Assembly: GCA_045651765.1 (NCBI GenBank)
Contig: JAZRSY010000024.1
Span: 1-64,000 of the forward strand
Direction: 5' to 3'
Source of the DNA: SIG565 sp045651765
GTDB taxonomy: Bacteria > Bacillota > Clostridia > Oscillospirales > Acutalibacteraceae
DNA: 64,000 nucleotides
The position numbers and the translations under genes were made by a program. Shown piece by piece: positions 1 to 9,148 of the stretch (within the stretch, counting starts at the first letter, position 1; every line of letters starts with the position of its first letter). Under the pieces are notes generated by a model. It was not told where the DNA came from, did no database searches, and saw nothing but the letters and a program-made list of their open reading frames with translations.

Positions 1-10
1 AAAGCAAAAC

Positions 11-131
11 TTTGATGAAATCTGCTGCGCAGATGAAATTAAATCCACCCACCGCCGCAGCGATTTCATCCGAACGAAGTGAGGATTTCACATTGCGAAG
101 CAATATTTCACCCACCCGAAAGGGTGGATTT
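11..131. repeat. Multi-hairpin intergenic repeat-like element
   Basis: Nested palindromes fill this stretch: a perfect 6-bp arm pair around TGC at 20-34, ATCC/GGAT arms near 68-86, ATTGC-GAA-GCAAT near 93-105, and an outer pair AAATCCACCC (41-50) with GGGTGGATTT (122-131). No reading frame is present. The chained GC-containing hairpins in otherwise AT-rich DNA resemble short dispersed intergenic repeats of clostridial genomes. Membership in a repeat family is inference, because only one copy lies in this window. Confidence 0.5.
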
Positions 132-137
132 AGTTGA

Positions 138-170
138 AAAAAGTCCTGTTCTTTCGAACAGGACTTTTTT
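138..170. terminator. Rho-independent terminator
   Basis: A 14-bp perfect stem (138-151 with 156-169) with a TTTC loop is flanked by A and T runs, so it can act in both directions. It probably ends a gene lying left of the window. From here to 319 I see no gene or clear signal. Confidence 0.8.
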
Positions 171-319
171 CTGTCTCTCTTTTACGAAAAAGAACTAGTT
201 GAAAACCGGAAATTTTTCTTATTTTGTTTCGAATTTTTATCTGTTGTACAGTTTGCGAAAATATAATATTTTTTAACTAAGAATATTTTTCAATCAACAC
301 ACGAAAATATCGCCTGCGT

Positions 320-628
320 TTAATCGTTCTTGTCATGCTCTTCAAGTGGTGAAAAATATTGAAAAACGAGCCAAAAAACAATACACAAAAAATATATAAT
401 CCATGACGGCATATCAAACCAATACTTATTAATCAATTGATAAGTAACTCCAATCAATACTGTAATTGAAATTAAAATCGTCATTGATAAAGCTCGATTA
501 ACTTTGAAGCTCTTGCCACATAATCTGCAGGTTATTACAAGGTTATATTTATAACTTGTCTTATAAAATGGCAATCCATGTTTTTTACAATATGGGCATT
601 TGCTGTATTTAATGTTTTTGAAATGCAT
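320..628 (-). CDS. Small zinc-ribbon membrane protein (CXXC-x19-CXXC type)
   Basis: The 102-residue protein has two CxxC pairs near the N-terminus (C11/C14 and C34/C37) that probably bind one zinc ion, followed by two hydrophobic helices at about 49-66 and 74-92 and a charged C-terminal tail. This layout resembles the small Firmicute family named for a CXXC-about-20-CXXC pattern, whose function is unknown. The ATG is preceded by GAGGTGA seven bases upstream. It stands alone next to tRNA-Thr on the same strand. The coding call is fairly safe; the function is unknown. Confidence 0.7.
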   Translation of the reverse strand: MHFKNIKYSKCPYCKKHGLPFYKTSYKYNLVITCRLCGKSFKVNRALSMTILISITVLIGVTYQLINKYWFDMPSWIIYFLCIVFWLVFQYFSPLEEHDKND

Positions 629-683
629 TATGCTTCACCTCGTCTATATTTATGTTATAACACAAAGGCGGCAAAGCCGCAAT

Positions 684-790
684 AATTATTCATTATTCAT
701 CAGTGAAGCGGCTTCATTTTTCATTATTCATTCGAAAATCCATTCCCAGTTAATGAATAATGAATGATGAAAAATGAATAGTGAATAATA
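684..790. repeat. Inverted-repeat element rich in TGAATAATGAA units
   Basis: The left half carries ATTATTCATTATTCAT and a second TTTTTCATTATTCATT unit. The right half carries their reverse complements in mirror order, so the roughly 107-bp element can fold into one long imperfect hairpin with a GC-containing centre. It has no coding capacity. A separate short hairpin (GCGGC-AAA-GCCGC) lies at 668-680. The structure resembles a non-autonomous miniature element or dispersed intergenic palindrome; mobility is inference. Confidence 0.5.
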
Positions 791-796
791 CAAACA

Positions 797-826
797 AAAA
801 TCCGTCCACTTACGTGAACGGATTTT
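797..826 (-). terminator. Terminator of tRNA-Thr
   Basis: Read on the minus strand, AAAATCCGTTCAC pairs with GTGGACGGATTTT around a GTAA tetraloop, followed by a T-rich stretch. It lies just downstream of the tRNA 3' end. Confidence 0.8.
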
Positions 827-830
827 CGTT

Positions 831-906
<76 letters not shown>

Positions 907-999
907 ACTTGCAACGCAGACTATTATAAATTAAAAATTGAATATTGTCAAGAATAAATTTAAAAAGGTTAAAAAATAGTTACAAGATGCCCCTAAAGG

Positions 1000-1029
1000 T
1001 TGACAATATAACCATAAATTTGGTAAAAT
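1000..1029 (+). promoter_or_regulatory. Sigma-A promoter for the yicC-remA-gmk block
   Basis: TTGACA at 1000-1005 and TAAAAT at 1024-1029 are separated by 18 bp. They lie about 45 bp before the yicC start and nothing else in the intergenic region competes. This is probably the main promoter of the long housekeeping block. Confidence 0.75.
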
Positions 1030-1075
1030 ATTATGAAATAATATGGGAAAGTATTTGCTTTGGGAGTGAATTGAT

Positions 1076-1954
1076 TTGATAAGAAGTATGACCGGTTACG
1101 GCCGTTCACAAAAAACTATTGATAATATGAACATTACCGTAGAAATGAAGGCGGTTAACCACAGATATTTTGAATTTAATGTTAGGGTTCCAAGGGCTTT
1201 TGGCTTTTTGGAAGAACAGCTTAAAAATTATTGTCGCCAAAAAATTTCACGTGGCAAAATTGAAATGTATGTTACGGTAGATTTAAGCGAAACAAACCAA
1301 ACGCAAATCGAGATTAACCACGATTTTGCAAACTCGTACATAAATGCAATAAACAGCTTGGCTAATGAATATTCCTTAAACAACGATATTAGTGTTATGA
1401 GCATTGCCAGAAACCCCGATATTTTTAAAATAACCACCGCTGATATTGACGAAGAGCTTTTAAGCTCCGCTGTTTTAAATGTTGCTGATGATGCAATTTG
1501 CGCTTTTATTAAAATGCGTGAAACAGAAGGCGAGCGCCTTAAAAATGATATTTTAAACAGGGCTTCAGCCATTAAAAATAAACTGGAGTTAATTGAGGCC
1601 GAAGCCCCAAACACCATTATTTCTTACCGCGAAAGGTTAGAGCAAAAGGTTAAAGAATTATTAGAAAGCGCCAACATCGATGAACAACGCATTCTTACCG
1701 AAACCGCCATTTTTGCCGACAAAATTGCCATAGACGAAGAAACCGTTAGGCTCAGAAGCCATATGGCGCAGTTGTCCGATTTGCTTAACAATTCGGCCGA
1801 GGTAGGCAAAAAGCTTGATTTTATTGTGCAAGAAATGAACCGCGAAACCAACACGATTGGTTCTAAGGCACAAAATTTAAATATAGCACAATGTGTTGTA
1901 GATATTAAATCCGAAATTGAGAAGATACGCGAACAGGTTCAAAACATAGAATAG
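1076..1954 (+). CDS. yicC: YicC family endoribonuclease-like protein
   Basis: The 292-residue protein starts MIRSMTGYGR, the family's signature opening, which supports the TTG start at 1076 behind GGGAGTGAA. YicC/YloC proteins have a YicC-like N-terminal domain and a conserved DUF1805-type C-terminal part containing the RxRL...E region. Members have been reported to act as endoribonucleases. It heads the block and ends 10 bp before the remA start, as yloC does in Bacillus, where yloC-remA-gmk-rpoZ are adjacent. The family call is secure; its exact RNA targets here are not known. Confidence 0.93.
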   Translation: MIRSMTGYGRSQKTIDNMNITVEMKAVNHRYFEFNVRVPRAFGFLEEQLKNYCRQKISRGKIEMYVTVDLSETNQTQIEINHDFANSYINAINSLANEYSLNNDISVMSIARNPDIFKITTADIDEELLSSAVLNVADDAICAFIKMRETEGERLKNDILNRASAIKNKLELIEAEAPNTIISYRERLEQKVKELLESANIDEQRILTETAIFADKIAIDEETVRLRSHMAQLSDLLNNSAEVGKKLDFIVQEMNRETNTIGSKAQNLNIAQCVVDIKSEIEKIREQVQNIE

Positions 1955-1964
1955 GGTGATTTTT

Positions 1965-2234
1965 GTGAAATTAATTAACATTGGCTTTGGTAATATGGTA
2001 TCGGCCGCCAGAATTGTAGCAATAGTTAGTCCCGAGTCAGCCCCTATAAAAAGGCTTATTCAAGACGCTAAAGAACGAGGAACTTTAATTGATGCTACCC
2101 ATGGGCGCCGCACCCGTGCCGTAATTATTACCGATTGCGACCACATAATTTTAACCTACCTGCAATCCGAAACGGTTGGCAACCGAATGAGCGATGAATA
2201 CCCCGAAGAAACCGAGGAAAATGACAATGAATAA
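1965..2234 (+). CDS. remA: RemA family DNA-binding regulator (DUF370)
   Basis: This 89-residue protein has the conserved INIGFGN and IVSPESAPIKR...GTLIDATHGRRTRAV segments of the DUF370/RemA family. In Bacillus RemA is a ring-forming DNA-binding activator of matrix genes; its target in this organism is unknown. I chose GTG at 1965 over the in-frame GTG at 1956 because GGGTGA then sits six bases upstream and the length equals that of Bacillus RemA. The 3' end overlaps the gmk start by 8 bases, implying translational coupling. Confidence 0.93.
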   Translation: MKLINIGFGNMVSAARIVAIVSPESAPIKRLIQDAKERGTLIDATHGRRTRAVIITDCDHIILTYLQSETVGNRMSDEYPEETEENDNE

Positions 2235-2850
2235 AGGTAAATTGTTTATTTTATCAGGCCCGTCGGGTTCGGGTAAAGATACCGTTTTAAAACAGGTTTT
2301 AAGTAAAGATAGCAATGTAATGCTTTCAATTTCTTCAATAACACGCCAAATGCGTGAGGGTGAGGTAGCCGGCGAAAAATACAACTTTATTACCCGTGAG
2401 CAGTTTGAAAATATGATTAATAATGATTTGCTGCTTGAATATAATGTTTTTGTTGGCAATTATTACGGTACCCCAAAGGCTCCGGTCGAACAAGCCTTAA
2501 ATAACGGGACCGATGTTATTTTAGAAATTGATGTAAATGGTGCCAAACAAATAAGAGAAAAAATGCCCGACGCCATTAGCATTTTTATAATGCCGCCATC
2601 GTTTTCTGAACTTAAAAACAGGCTCTGCGGCAGGGGAACCGAATCTGAAGAAGTAATTAACCAAAGATTAAACTCGGCCTTAAAAGAAATTGAAAGGGCC
2701 AATGAATATGATTATATCGTTGTAAACGATTTAATAGAAAACGCCACTGCAAATGTAATTTCTATTATACAAAGTGAAAGATTGCGTTTGCAAAGGCAAA
2801 AAGAAATTATTAATGAGGTGTTAAAAAATGTTGAATCCAGCAATAGGTGA
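2227..2850 (+). CDS. gmk: Guanylate kinase
   Basis: It phosphorylates GMP or dGMP to the diphosphate using ATP in the cytoplasm. The P-loop GPSGSGKDT lies near the N-terminus, followed by the GMP-binding SITRQMREGEVAGEKYNF segment and the lid region RLCGRGTESEEVINQRL. ATG 2227 gives 207 residues, the usual size, with GAGG nine bases upstream; ATG 2221 is an alternative adding two residues. It overlaps remA upstream and rpoZ downstream by 23 bases. The Asp replacing Ser in the P-loop (GKDT) is a tolerated variant in the family. Confidence 0.96.
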   Translation: MNKGKLFILSGPSGSGKDTVLKQVLSKDSNVMLSISSITRQMREGEVAGEKYNFITREQFENMINNDLLLEYNVFVGNYYGTPKAPVEQALNNGTDVILEIDVNGAKQIREKMPDAISIFIMPPSFSELKNRLCGRGTESEEVINQRLNSALKEIERANEYDYIVVNDLIENATANVISIIQSERLRLQRQKEIINEVLKNVESSNR

Positions 2851-3001
2851 GCTTATTGAAAAATATGATAACCGCTATGAATTAGTATTAAAGGTTGCCG
2901 ACTGCGCCAGGGATATTTCTAAACAAGCCGAAGCAGACGGAGAAATCCTTATTGAAAAAACAGTTTCACTTGCTATTAATAAATTAGCCAGCGAAATTTA
3001 A
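2828..3001 (+). CDS. rpoZ: DNA-directed RNA polymerase omega subunit
   Basis: A 57-residue frame opens with ATG behind GAGGTG (7-bp spacing) and overlaps the end of gmk. It has the omega pattern: MLNPAIGELIEKYDNRYELV, then VADCARDI, and near the end KTVSLAINKLASEI, matching the 'kaV..Ai.El...ki' helix of RpoZ. Omega helps assemble and stabilise RNA polymerase around beta'. It is shorter than the E. coli protein, as expected for clostridia. The position directly after gmk is the classic one. Confidence 0.9.
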   Translation: MLNPAIGELIEKYDNRYELVLKVADCARDISKQAEADGEILIEKTVSLAINKLASEI

Positions 3002-3019
3002 TTTTCGGGGGTGCAAAAG

Positions 3020-5437
3020 TTGCCGACCGAGCTAATTGCACAGGTAGTGCTTGAAAAAACCGCATATAGTTTTGATAAACTATATTCATATGCCATACCA
3101 CCCAAGCTTTCCCGGTTGTGTCAGCCTGGGTGTCGGGTTGTTGTGCCTTTTGGTAGGGGCAACACCTTAAGGCAAGGTTTAATTATGTCGGTTTCAAGCG
3201 GCAACACTAATGAACTTAAAAGCATTGTTCAGGTTTACGATTCGGAGCCAATAGTTAACGATGAAATGCTAAAGCTTTGCTTATGGTTTCACGAAAGGCT
3301 GTTTTGCACCTATTTCGATGCCGTTAATGCTGTTTTACCCACCGGTATAAGCTTAAAAATGGTGGATTTTTATTCACCTTGCAAAAATATTAATTTAAAT
3401 AATCTTTCAGATACCGAAAAACAGGTTGCCGAGTTTTTAATTAACACAGGAATTGCCGTTTCTATTAACAAATTGGTTAATAAATTTGGCGCTGATGTTC
3501 TAAGTGTGCTTAATAATTTAGTTAAAAACAATATTATTGAAAAATCAAGCGAAGCCGTGCGAAAAATTGGCGATGCCTCGCAAAAATCGGTCAAACTTTT
3601 AGAAGAAGATTTTAATAATATTAAACTAACCGCACGGCAAAAGGAAATTGCACAACTGGTGGCCGATTTTGGCTCGGTTAGTGTAAAAGAATTGCAATAT
3701 TTTACAGGGGTTTCGGCATCGGTAATTGATAATCTTGTTAAAAAGGGTGTTTTAGAATACTTCGAAAATCCCGTGTACCGAAAACCGCACTATACTAAAA
3801 CCGGTGGCAATAACGAAATTTTATTAACCGACCAACAGCTTAATGCTTTTAATTCTTTAAAAAGCAAATTAAATAGCCAAAACAGTGCCTTGCTTTATGG
3901 TGTAACAGGTAGCGGCAAAACACAGGTGTTTTTAAAACTGGTTGATGAGGTAGTAGCACAAAATAAAGGCGTTATTATAATGGTGCCGGAAATTTCATTA
4001 ACACCACAAACAATAGGACTTTTTAATAACCGTTACCAAGGTAAAATTGCGGTATTTCACAGTGCTATGTCGTTAGGGCAGCGTATGGACGAATGGAAGC
4101 GCATTCGCGAAGGCAAGGCCTTAATCGCCATTGGAACCCGTTCGGCAATATTTGCCCCTTTTTCTGAAATTGGGTTAATTATTATGGATGAAGAACAAGA
4201 GCACACCTATAAATCCGAGCAATCTCCAAGGTATTATACGCGGGATGTTGCAAGGTTTAGGTCAGCTTATCATAAATGCTTGTTTTTAATGGCCTCGGCC
4301 ACACCAAGTATCGAAAGTTATACTGCTGCTTTAAATAATAAATATAGCTTATGTGTGCTTAAAGACCGTTACGGAAACGCAAATCTGCCCGAAGTGCAGG
4401 TTGTGGATATGCGTGAGGCCGCTAAAGGCGGAAATACCGGGGTTTTAAGTGCCGAACTTTATAACGAAATTAATAATGCCTTAAGCCAAGGTAATCAAGC
4501 AATTGTGTTACTTAATAGGCGTGGGCATAACACATATATAACTTGCCCTTCTTGCGGGTATGTAGCTGAATGCCCTAATTGTAGTGTTTCGCTAACATAT
4601 CATTCAGCAAATAATCGCTTAATGTGCCATTATTGCGGTTATTCGGTTCCGGTAGCCCAAAATTGCCCCAATTGTAACGATTCACATATGAGATTTTCTG
4701 GTATTGGCACCCAGAGGGCTTATGAAGAATTAAGCCAACTGTTCCCGGGTGCGAATATTTTGCGTTTAGATGCCGACTCTACTATTAGGAGAAACTCATT
4801 TTCCGAATATTTGACCGAGTTTGCCAATGGAAAATATAATATTATGCTGGGCACACAAATGGTGGCTAAAGGGTTAGATTTTCCTAATGTTACCGTTGTT
4901 GGTGTAATAGGAGCCGAAAAATCTACCTCGGGTGTAGATTACCGCAGCGCCGAACGCACTTTTTCCTTGCTTACACAGGTTGTTGGCAGGGCAGGCAGAG
5001 GCGAATATAAAGGAACGGCCGTTATTCAAACAACCGACCCCGAAAATAACATTATTGAACTTTCTGCCAAGCAGGATTACGAAGCATTTTATTACCAAGA
5101 AATGTGCATTAGAAAGGCTTTAATTTATCCACCTTTTTGCGATATTGTCTTGCTTGTATTTCAGTCAAATAATGCAAATTCTGCTTTAAACGCTGCAAAT
5201 AATGTGCTTAAAAACGTTAGTGATTTAGCACAAAATAGTTTTAGCGATGTTAAAATTATTGCATTGGGTCCTGCGCCCGCATTAATGCCAAAGATAAACA
5301 ATAAATATAGATACACGCTAACAATTAAATGCAGAAACAGCAAACGCCTGCGCGAACTTTTAAGGCAGGCTATTAATACAAACTTAAATTCCGACACCTC
5401 TATTTATTTAGACATTAATCCGGAAGTTTTATTTTAG
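3020..5437 (+). CDS. priA: Primosomal replication-restart helicase PriA
   Basis: About 805 residues. The N-terminal 3'-DNA-binding domain is followed by a winged-helix region, then a superfamily-2 helicase core with Walker A GVTGSGKTQ and the DEEQ box (MDEEQEHTYKSEQSPRYYTRD region), and the inserted zinc module with paired CxxC motifs (CPSC...CPNC...CHYC...CPNC), then QVVGRAGRG motif VI. PriA reloads the replisome at stalled forks. I prefer TTG 3020 (MPTELIAQVV) over GTG 3011 because GGGGGTG sits properly spaced before it. coaBC, present before priA in Bacillus, is missing here. Confidence 0.96.
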   Translation: MPTELIAQVVLEKTAYSFDKLYSYAIPPKLSRLCQPGCRVVVPFGRGNTLRQGLIMSVSSGNTNELKSIVQVYDSEPIVNDEMLKLCLWFHERLFCTYFDAVNAVLPTGISLKMVDFYSPCKNINLNNLSDTEKQVAEFLINTGIAVSINKLVNKFGADVLSVLNNLVKNNIIEKSSEAVRKIGDASQKSVKLLEEDFNNIKLTARQKEIAQLVADFGSVSVKELQYFTGVSASVIDNLVKKGVLEYFENPVYRKPHYTKTGGNNEILLTDQQLNAFNSLKSKLNSQNSALLYGVTGSGKTQVFLKLVDEVVAQNKGVIIMVPEISLTPQTIGLFNNRYQGKIAVFHSAMSLGQRMDEWKRIREGKALIAIGTRSAIFAPFSEIGLIIMDEEQEHTYKSEQSPRYYTRDVARFRSAYHKCLFLMASATPSIESYTAALNNKYSLCVLKDRYGNANLPEVQVVDMREAAKGGNTGVLSAELYNEINNALSQGNQAIVLLNRRGHNTYITCPSCGYVAECPNCSVSLTYHSANNRLMCHYCGYSVPVAQNCPNCNDSHMRFSGIGTQRAYEELSQLFPGANILRLDADSTIRRNSFSEYLTEFANGKYNIMLGTQMVAKGLDFPNVTVVGVIGAEKSTSGVDYRSAERTFSLLTQVVGRAGRGEYKGTAVIQTTDPENNIIELSAKQDYEAFYYQEMCIRKALIYPPFCDIVLLVFQSNNANSALNAANNVLKNVSDLAQNSFSDVKIIALGPAPALMPKINNKYRYTLTIKCRNSKRLRELLRQAINTNLNSDTSIYLDINPEVLF

Positions 5438-5446
5438 GAGGAAACA

Positions 5447-5890
5447 ATGGCAATTCGCAATATTGTAAAGCAAGGGGACCCTGTTTTAGAAAAAACAGCA
5501 AGAACTGTGCTTAATTTTGATGAACGTTTGGCAGAACTGTTAGACGATATGAAAGAAACTATGTATAATGCCGACGGCGTCGGCCTTGCTGCACCACAGG
5601 TTGGGGTATTAAGGCGTTGCTGTGTTATAGATATTGGCGAAGGTCCTATTGAACTTGTAAACCCAGTAATTATCGAAAAAAGCGGCGTTCAAAATGAGAG
5701 CGAAGGTTGTTTGTCGTTGCCAGGATTATACAAAACCACGGTTAGACCAATGAAGGTTACGGTACGTGCTAACGACCGCAATGGTAATATTTTCACAGTA
5801 ACGGGTGAGGGTCTAATGGCAAGGGCGCTTTGCCACGAAATCGACCATTTGGATGGAATTTTATTTATTAAAAGGGCGGTAAACGAATAA
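5447..5890 (+). CDS. def: Peptide deformylase
   Basis: The 147-residue metalloenzyme removes the N-formyl group from nascent proteins. All three motifs are present: GVGLAAPQ (44-51), EGCLS with metal ligand C88, and HEIDH with H130, catalytic E131 and H134. AGGAGG lies at a good distance before the ATG. It overlaps fmt by one base (TAATG), coupling deformylase to the formyltransferase that makes its substrate. Confidence 0.97.
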   Translation: MAIRNIVKQGDPVLEKTARTVLNFDERLAELLDDMKETMYNADGVGLAAPQVGVLRRCCVIDIGEGPIELVNPVIIEKSGVQNESEGCLSLPGLYKTTVRPMKVTVRANDRNGNIFTVTGEGLMARALCHEIDHLDGILFIKRAVNE

Positions 5891-6813
5891 TGAATATGGT
5901 TTTTATGGGTACCCCCGAAATTGCTGCCACTGCACTTTTAAGTTTAATTAATGCGGGGCATAATATTATGGCGGTTTTCACTAAACCCGATAAACCTGTT
6001 GGCCGCAAGCAAATTTTAACTGCACCGCCCGTTAAGGTGTTAGCAGAAGAACATAATATACCCGTTTTTCAGCCCGAAACATTAAAAGATGGTGAAGCCT
6101 TTAACATATTAAAAAGCATTAACCCCGAAATCATTGTGGTTGTGGCCTATGGTAAGTTGTTACCAAAAAATATTTTAGATTTGCCAAAATACGGTTGTGT
6201 TAATGCACACGCCTCAATTTTACCAAAATACCGCGGTTCTTCACCAATACAGTGGAGTATTGTTTGCGGCGACACCGAAACCGGCATTACAACAATGTAT
6301 ATGGATGAGGGAATGGATACCGGTGATATTTTAGAAATTGCAAAAACCCCTATAAATAAGGATGAAACTGCCGAAGAACTTTATGATAGATTGGCTGTTA
6401 TGGCCAGCGAACTTTTAAATTCAACCCTTGAAAAAATAAAAAACGGCAGTATTACCCCCATAAAACAAGATAATGACCGCGCTAGCTATGCTCCAATTAT
6501 TAAAAAAGAAATGGGCTTGTTAGATTTTAATAAAACTGCCAACGAACTACACAATTTGGTAAGGGGCTTTTATTCTTGGCCTGCTGCATATTGCTTTTTA
6601 AACGGTAAGCGCTTAAAGGTGCTTAAAACCGAAATTTGCGGCACCACGCAAGCCGCACCGGGCAGTGTTATAAAATCGGATAATAGTTTGGTGGTTGCTT
6701 GCGCTGATAATACTTCATTAAGATTATGCGAACTTCAGTTAGAAGGGGCAAAACGCACCACCGATAAACAATTTTTGCTTGGAAATAAAATTGAGTTGGG
6801 CTATAAATTTTAA
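5890..6813 (+). CDS. fmt: Methionyl-tRNA formyltransferase
   Basis: It formylates initiator Met-tRNA with 10-formyl-tetrahydrofolate. The 307-residue protein has the FMT hydrolase-type catalytic triad N105, H107 and D143 within VNAHASILPKYRG and the MDEGMDTGD segment, and a C-terminal domain with the AANELHNLVRGFYSWPAA pattern. The ATG overlaps the def stop codon. The in-frame ATG two codons later is a possible alternative. It belongs to the def-fmt-rsmB-rlmN translation unit. Confidence 0.97.
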   Translation: MNMVFMGTPEIAATALLSLINAGHNIMAVFTKPDKPVGRKQILTAPPVKVLAEEHNIPVFQPETLKDGEAFNILKSINPEIIVVVAYGKLLPKNILDLPKYGCVNAHASILPKYRGSSPIQWSIVCGDTETGITTMYMDEGMDTGDILEIAKTPINKDETAEELYDRLAVMASELLNSTLEKIKNGSITPIKQDNDRASYAPIIKKEMGLLDFNKTANELHNLVRGFYSWPAAYCFLNGKRLKVLKTEICGTTQAAPGSVIKSDNSLVVACADNTSLRLCELQLEGAKRTTDKQFLLGNKIELGYKF

Positions 6814-6827
6814 AGGAGGCTAACGCT

Positions 6828-8099
6828 TTGGCTAATGCAAGAAAAATTGCTGTTAATGCATTAATTAAGGTTGATTTTAACAATGCTTATTCTAATATAA
6901 CCCTTAACGAGCTTTTAAAAAACAGCAACGCTTCCGTAGCCGATAAAGCCTTAGCAACCGCCTTGTTTTACGGTGTTTTAGACCGAAAAATTACCTTAGA
7001 TTATGTTCTTAACAGGTTAATTGAAAAGGGATTTAAAAAGTTAGATTCCTTTACCTTAAATGTTTTAAGGGTTGGTCTTTACCAACTAATGTTTACCGAA
7101 AAAATTCCACAATCTGCTGCAGTTAACGAATCGGTTAAAATAATCAAAGCTTCTAAATATTCACGCAACGCTGGTTTTGTTAATGCTGTTTTAAGAAATT
7201 ATATTAGGCAGAACATTGAACTACCTAACGGCAACTCTGTTAAAGATTTAAGCATTAAATTTTCTTGCCCCGAATGGATAATTAACGATTTATTAACCGA
7301 TTACAGTGTTAATACTGTTATAAATATTTTAGAAGAATTTTTAACCGCCCCCGAACTTTACTTAAGGGTAAATCGTGCCAAAAATTCTGCCGATGAATTG
7401 GTGGAAATTTTAAAAACCTATGAAATTAAAAGCCAAAAAATTAACGAATATACCGTTTTAATAACAGACGGCGGGTTTAATTTTGAAAAATTCGAACCTT
7501 ATTTACAGGGTAGGTTTTTTGTGCAAGATTTAAGTTCACAACGCTGTGCTAATGCCGTAAACCCAAAAACAAACGAACGAATTTTAGATATGTGCGCCGC
7601 CCCCGGCGGAAAAACCTTTGCTATGGCCGATTTAATGGAAGGAACTGGCGAAATTGTCTCGTGCGATATTCATCCGCATAAAATCGAGCTTATAAAGAGT
7701 GGCGCAAAAAGGTTAGGGTTTAATAATATTTCGCCCTTTATTTGCGACGCAACGCAATATAACGAAAATCTTGGCAAATTTAATGTTGTTTTATGCGATG
7801 TCCCTTGCTCGGGCTTTGGCATTATTAAACGCAAGCCCGACATTAAATATAAAAACGAAAACAATTTTAAAGATTTGCAAGATATTCAGTTAAAAATTTT
7901 AGAAAATGCTGTGAATTATTTGTTCGAAAAAGGCAGAATTATTTATTCAACCTGCACCATAAGAAAAAGTGAAAACGAAGCCATAATTAATAAATTTTTA
8001 ACTAAATACCAACAATTTTCTTTACAAGAAATGAATGTTAATTTACCGAAAAAAAATAATGGAGATGGCTTTTTTACAGCCGTGTTAATTAAAAAATAG
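6828..8099 (+). CDS. rsmB: 16S rRNA m5C967 methyltransferase RsmB
   Basis: This 423-residue enzyme has an N-terminal NusB-like RNA-binding domain (about 1-135) and a Rossmann methyltransferase domain. The SAM-binding motif CAAPGGKT, the PCSG motif IV (C327) and the STCT motif VI nucleophile (C376) are all visible. It starts at TTG 6828 after a strong AAGGAGG. It modifies 16S rRNA cytosine 967, as inferred from the family and from its position between fmt and rlmN, the same as in Bacillus. Confidence 0.95.
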   Translation: MANARKIAVNALIKVDFNNAYSNITLNELLKNSNASVADKALATALFYGVLDRKITLDYVLNRLIEKGFKKLDSFTLNVLRVGLYQLMFTEKIPQSAAVNESVKIIKASKYSRNAGFVNAVLRNYIRQNIELPNGNSVKDLSIKFSCPEWIINDLLTDYSVNTVINILEEFLTAPELYLRVNRAKNSADELVEILKTYEIKSQKINEYTVLITDGGFNFEKFEPYLQGRFFVQDLSSQRCANAVNPKTNERILDMCAAPGGKTFAMADLMEGTGEIVSCDIHPHKIELIKSGAKRLGFNNISPFICDATQYNENLGKFNVVLCDVPCSGFGIIKRKPDIKYKNENNFKDLQDIQLKILENAVNYLFEKGRIIYSTCTIRKSENEAIINKFLTKYQQFSLQEMNVNLPKKNNGDGFFTAVLIKK

Positions 8100-8109
8100 G
8101 GGGGATTTT

Positions 8110-9147
8110 ATGAAAATAGATATTAAATCTATGAATATTTCCGAAATTAAGGAATATTTAAAAAACATAAACGAACCTTTATTCAGAGCAAATCAAATTT
8201 TTAAATGGCTTCACAAGCCGGTTAACAGTTTTAGCGAAATGACAAACATTCCAAAAGATTTACGCAAAAAACTGGAAGAAGACTGCATTATTTATAATGT
8301 AATTCCCGAAAAAAGATTAGTTTCAAAAATTGATGGAACTGTTAAATATCTTTTCCGCCTTTCTGACGGAGAATTTATTGAAACGGTATTCATGAAATAT
8401 AAACACGGCCACACAGTTTGCATTTCAACACAGGTTGGCTGCCGAATGGGCTGCAGCTTTTGCGCTTCAGGCATTTTGGGACTTGCCCGTAACCTCACGG
8501 CTTCAGAAATGCTTTCTCAAATTGAGTTTGCCGGGCAAGATAATAAGGTAAGAATTTCTAACGTTGTTATGATGGGTATGGGCGAACCATTGGATAATTT
8601 TAAAAATTCGGTTCGCTTTTTAGAACTTGTTACCAACCCTGAAGGTCTTGGCATAGGGCTTAGGCATATTTCATTATCAACTTCAGGTGTGGTGCCTAAA
8701 ATTTATGAGTTGGCAAAACTTAATTTACCAATAACTCTTTCGGTTTCGTTACATGCCCCCAATAATCAAATACGAAACAATATTATGAAAGTTAATAAAA
8801 GTTGGCCTATAGAAGAACTAATAAAGGCCTGTCAACACTATCAAAACACAACAAAACGAAGAATTTCTTTTGAATATGCCCTAATAGGCGGCGTTAACGA
8901 TAGTTTAGATTGCGCTAAAGAACTTGTTTTAAGGCTTAAAGGTATTATGAGCCATGTAAATTTAATTCCTGCAAACCCCGTTAAAGAAAATAATTTTGTT
9001 AAATCTAATGATTCAACTGTTAAAAAGTTTGCAGATTATATTAACGCAAACGGAATTACCGCAACCGTTCGCAGAACTTTAGGGGCAGATATTAATGCTT
9101 CTTGCGGTCAATTAAGAAGGAATAATTCCACAAAGGAGGTTACATAA
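8110..9147 (+). CDS. rlmN: 23S rRNA/tRNA adenine-C2 methyltransferase RlmN (radical SAM)
   Basis: The 345-residue radical-SAM enzyme carries the CxxxCxxC iron-sulphur motif (C111, C115, C118 in CRMGCSFC) and the second conserved cysteine near the C-terminus in NASCGQL that forms the methyl-enzyme intermediate. It methylates A2503 of 23S rRNA and A37 of some tRNAs. A GGGGGGA ribosome-binding site precedes the ATG. The next gene begins one base after its stop, with that gene's AAGGAGG located inside this coding end. Confidence 0.96.
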   Translation: MKIDIKSMNISEIKEYLKNINEPLFRANQIFKWLHKPVNSFSEMTNIPKDLRKKLEEDCIIYNVIPEKRLVSKIDGTVKYLFRLSDGEFIETVFMKYKHGHTVCISTQVGCRMGCSFCASGILGLARNLTASEMLSQIEFAGQDNKVRISNVVMMGMGEPLDNFKNSVRFLELVTNPEGLGIGLRHISLSTSGVVPKIYELAKLNLPITLSVSLHAPNNQIRNNIMKVNKSWPIEELIKACQHYQNTTKRRISFEYALIGGVNDSLDCAKELVLRLKGIMSHVNLIPANPVKENNFVKSNDSTVKKFADYINANGITATVRRTLGADINASCGQLRRNNSTKEVT

Positions 9148-9148
9148 A

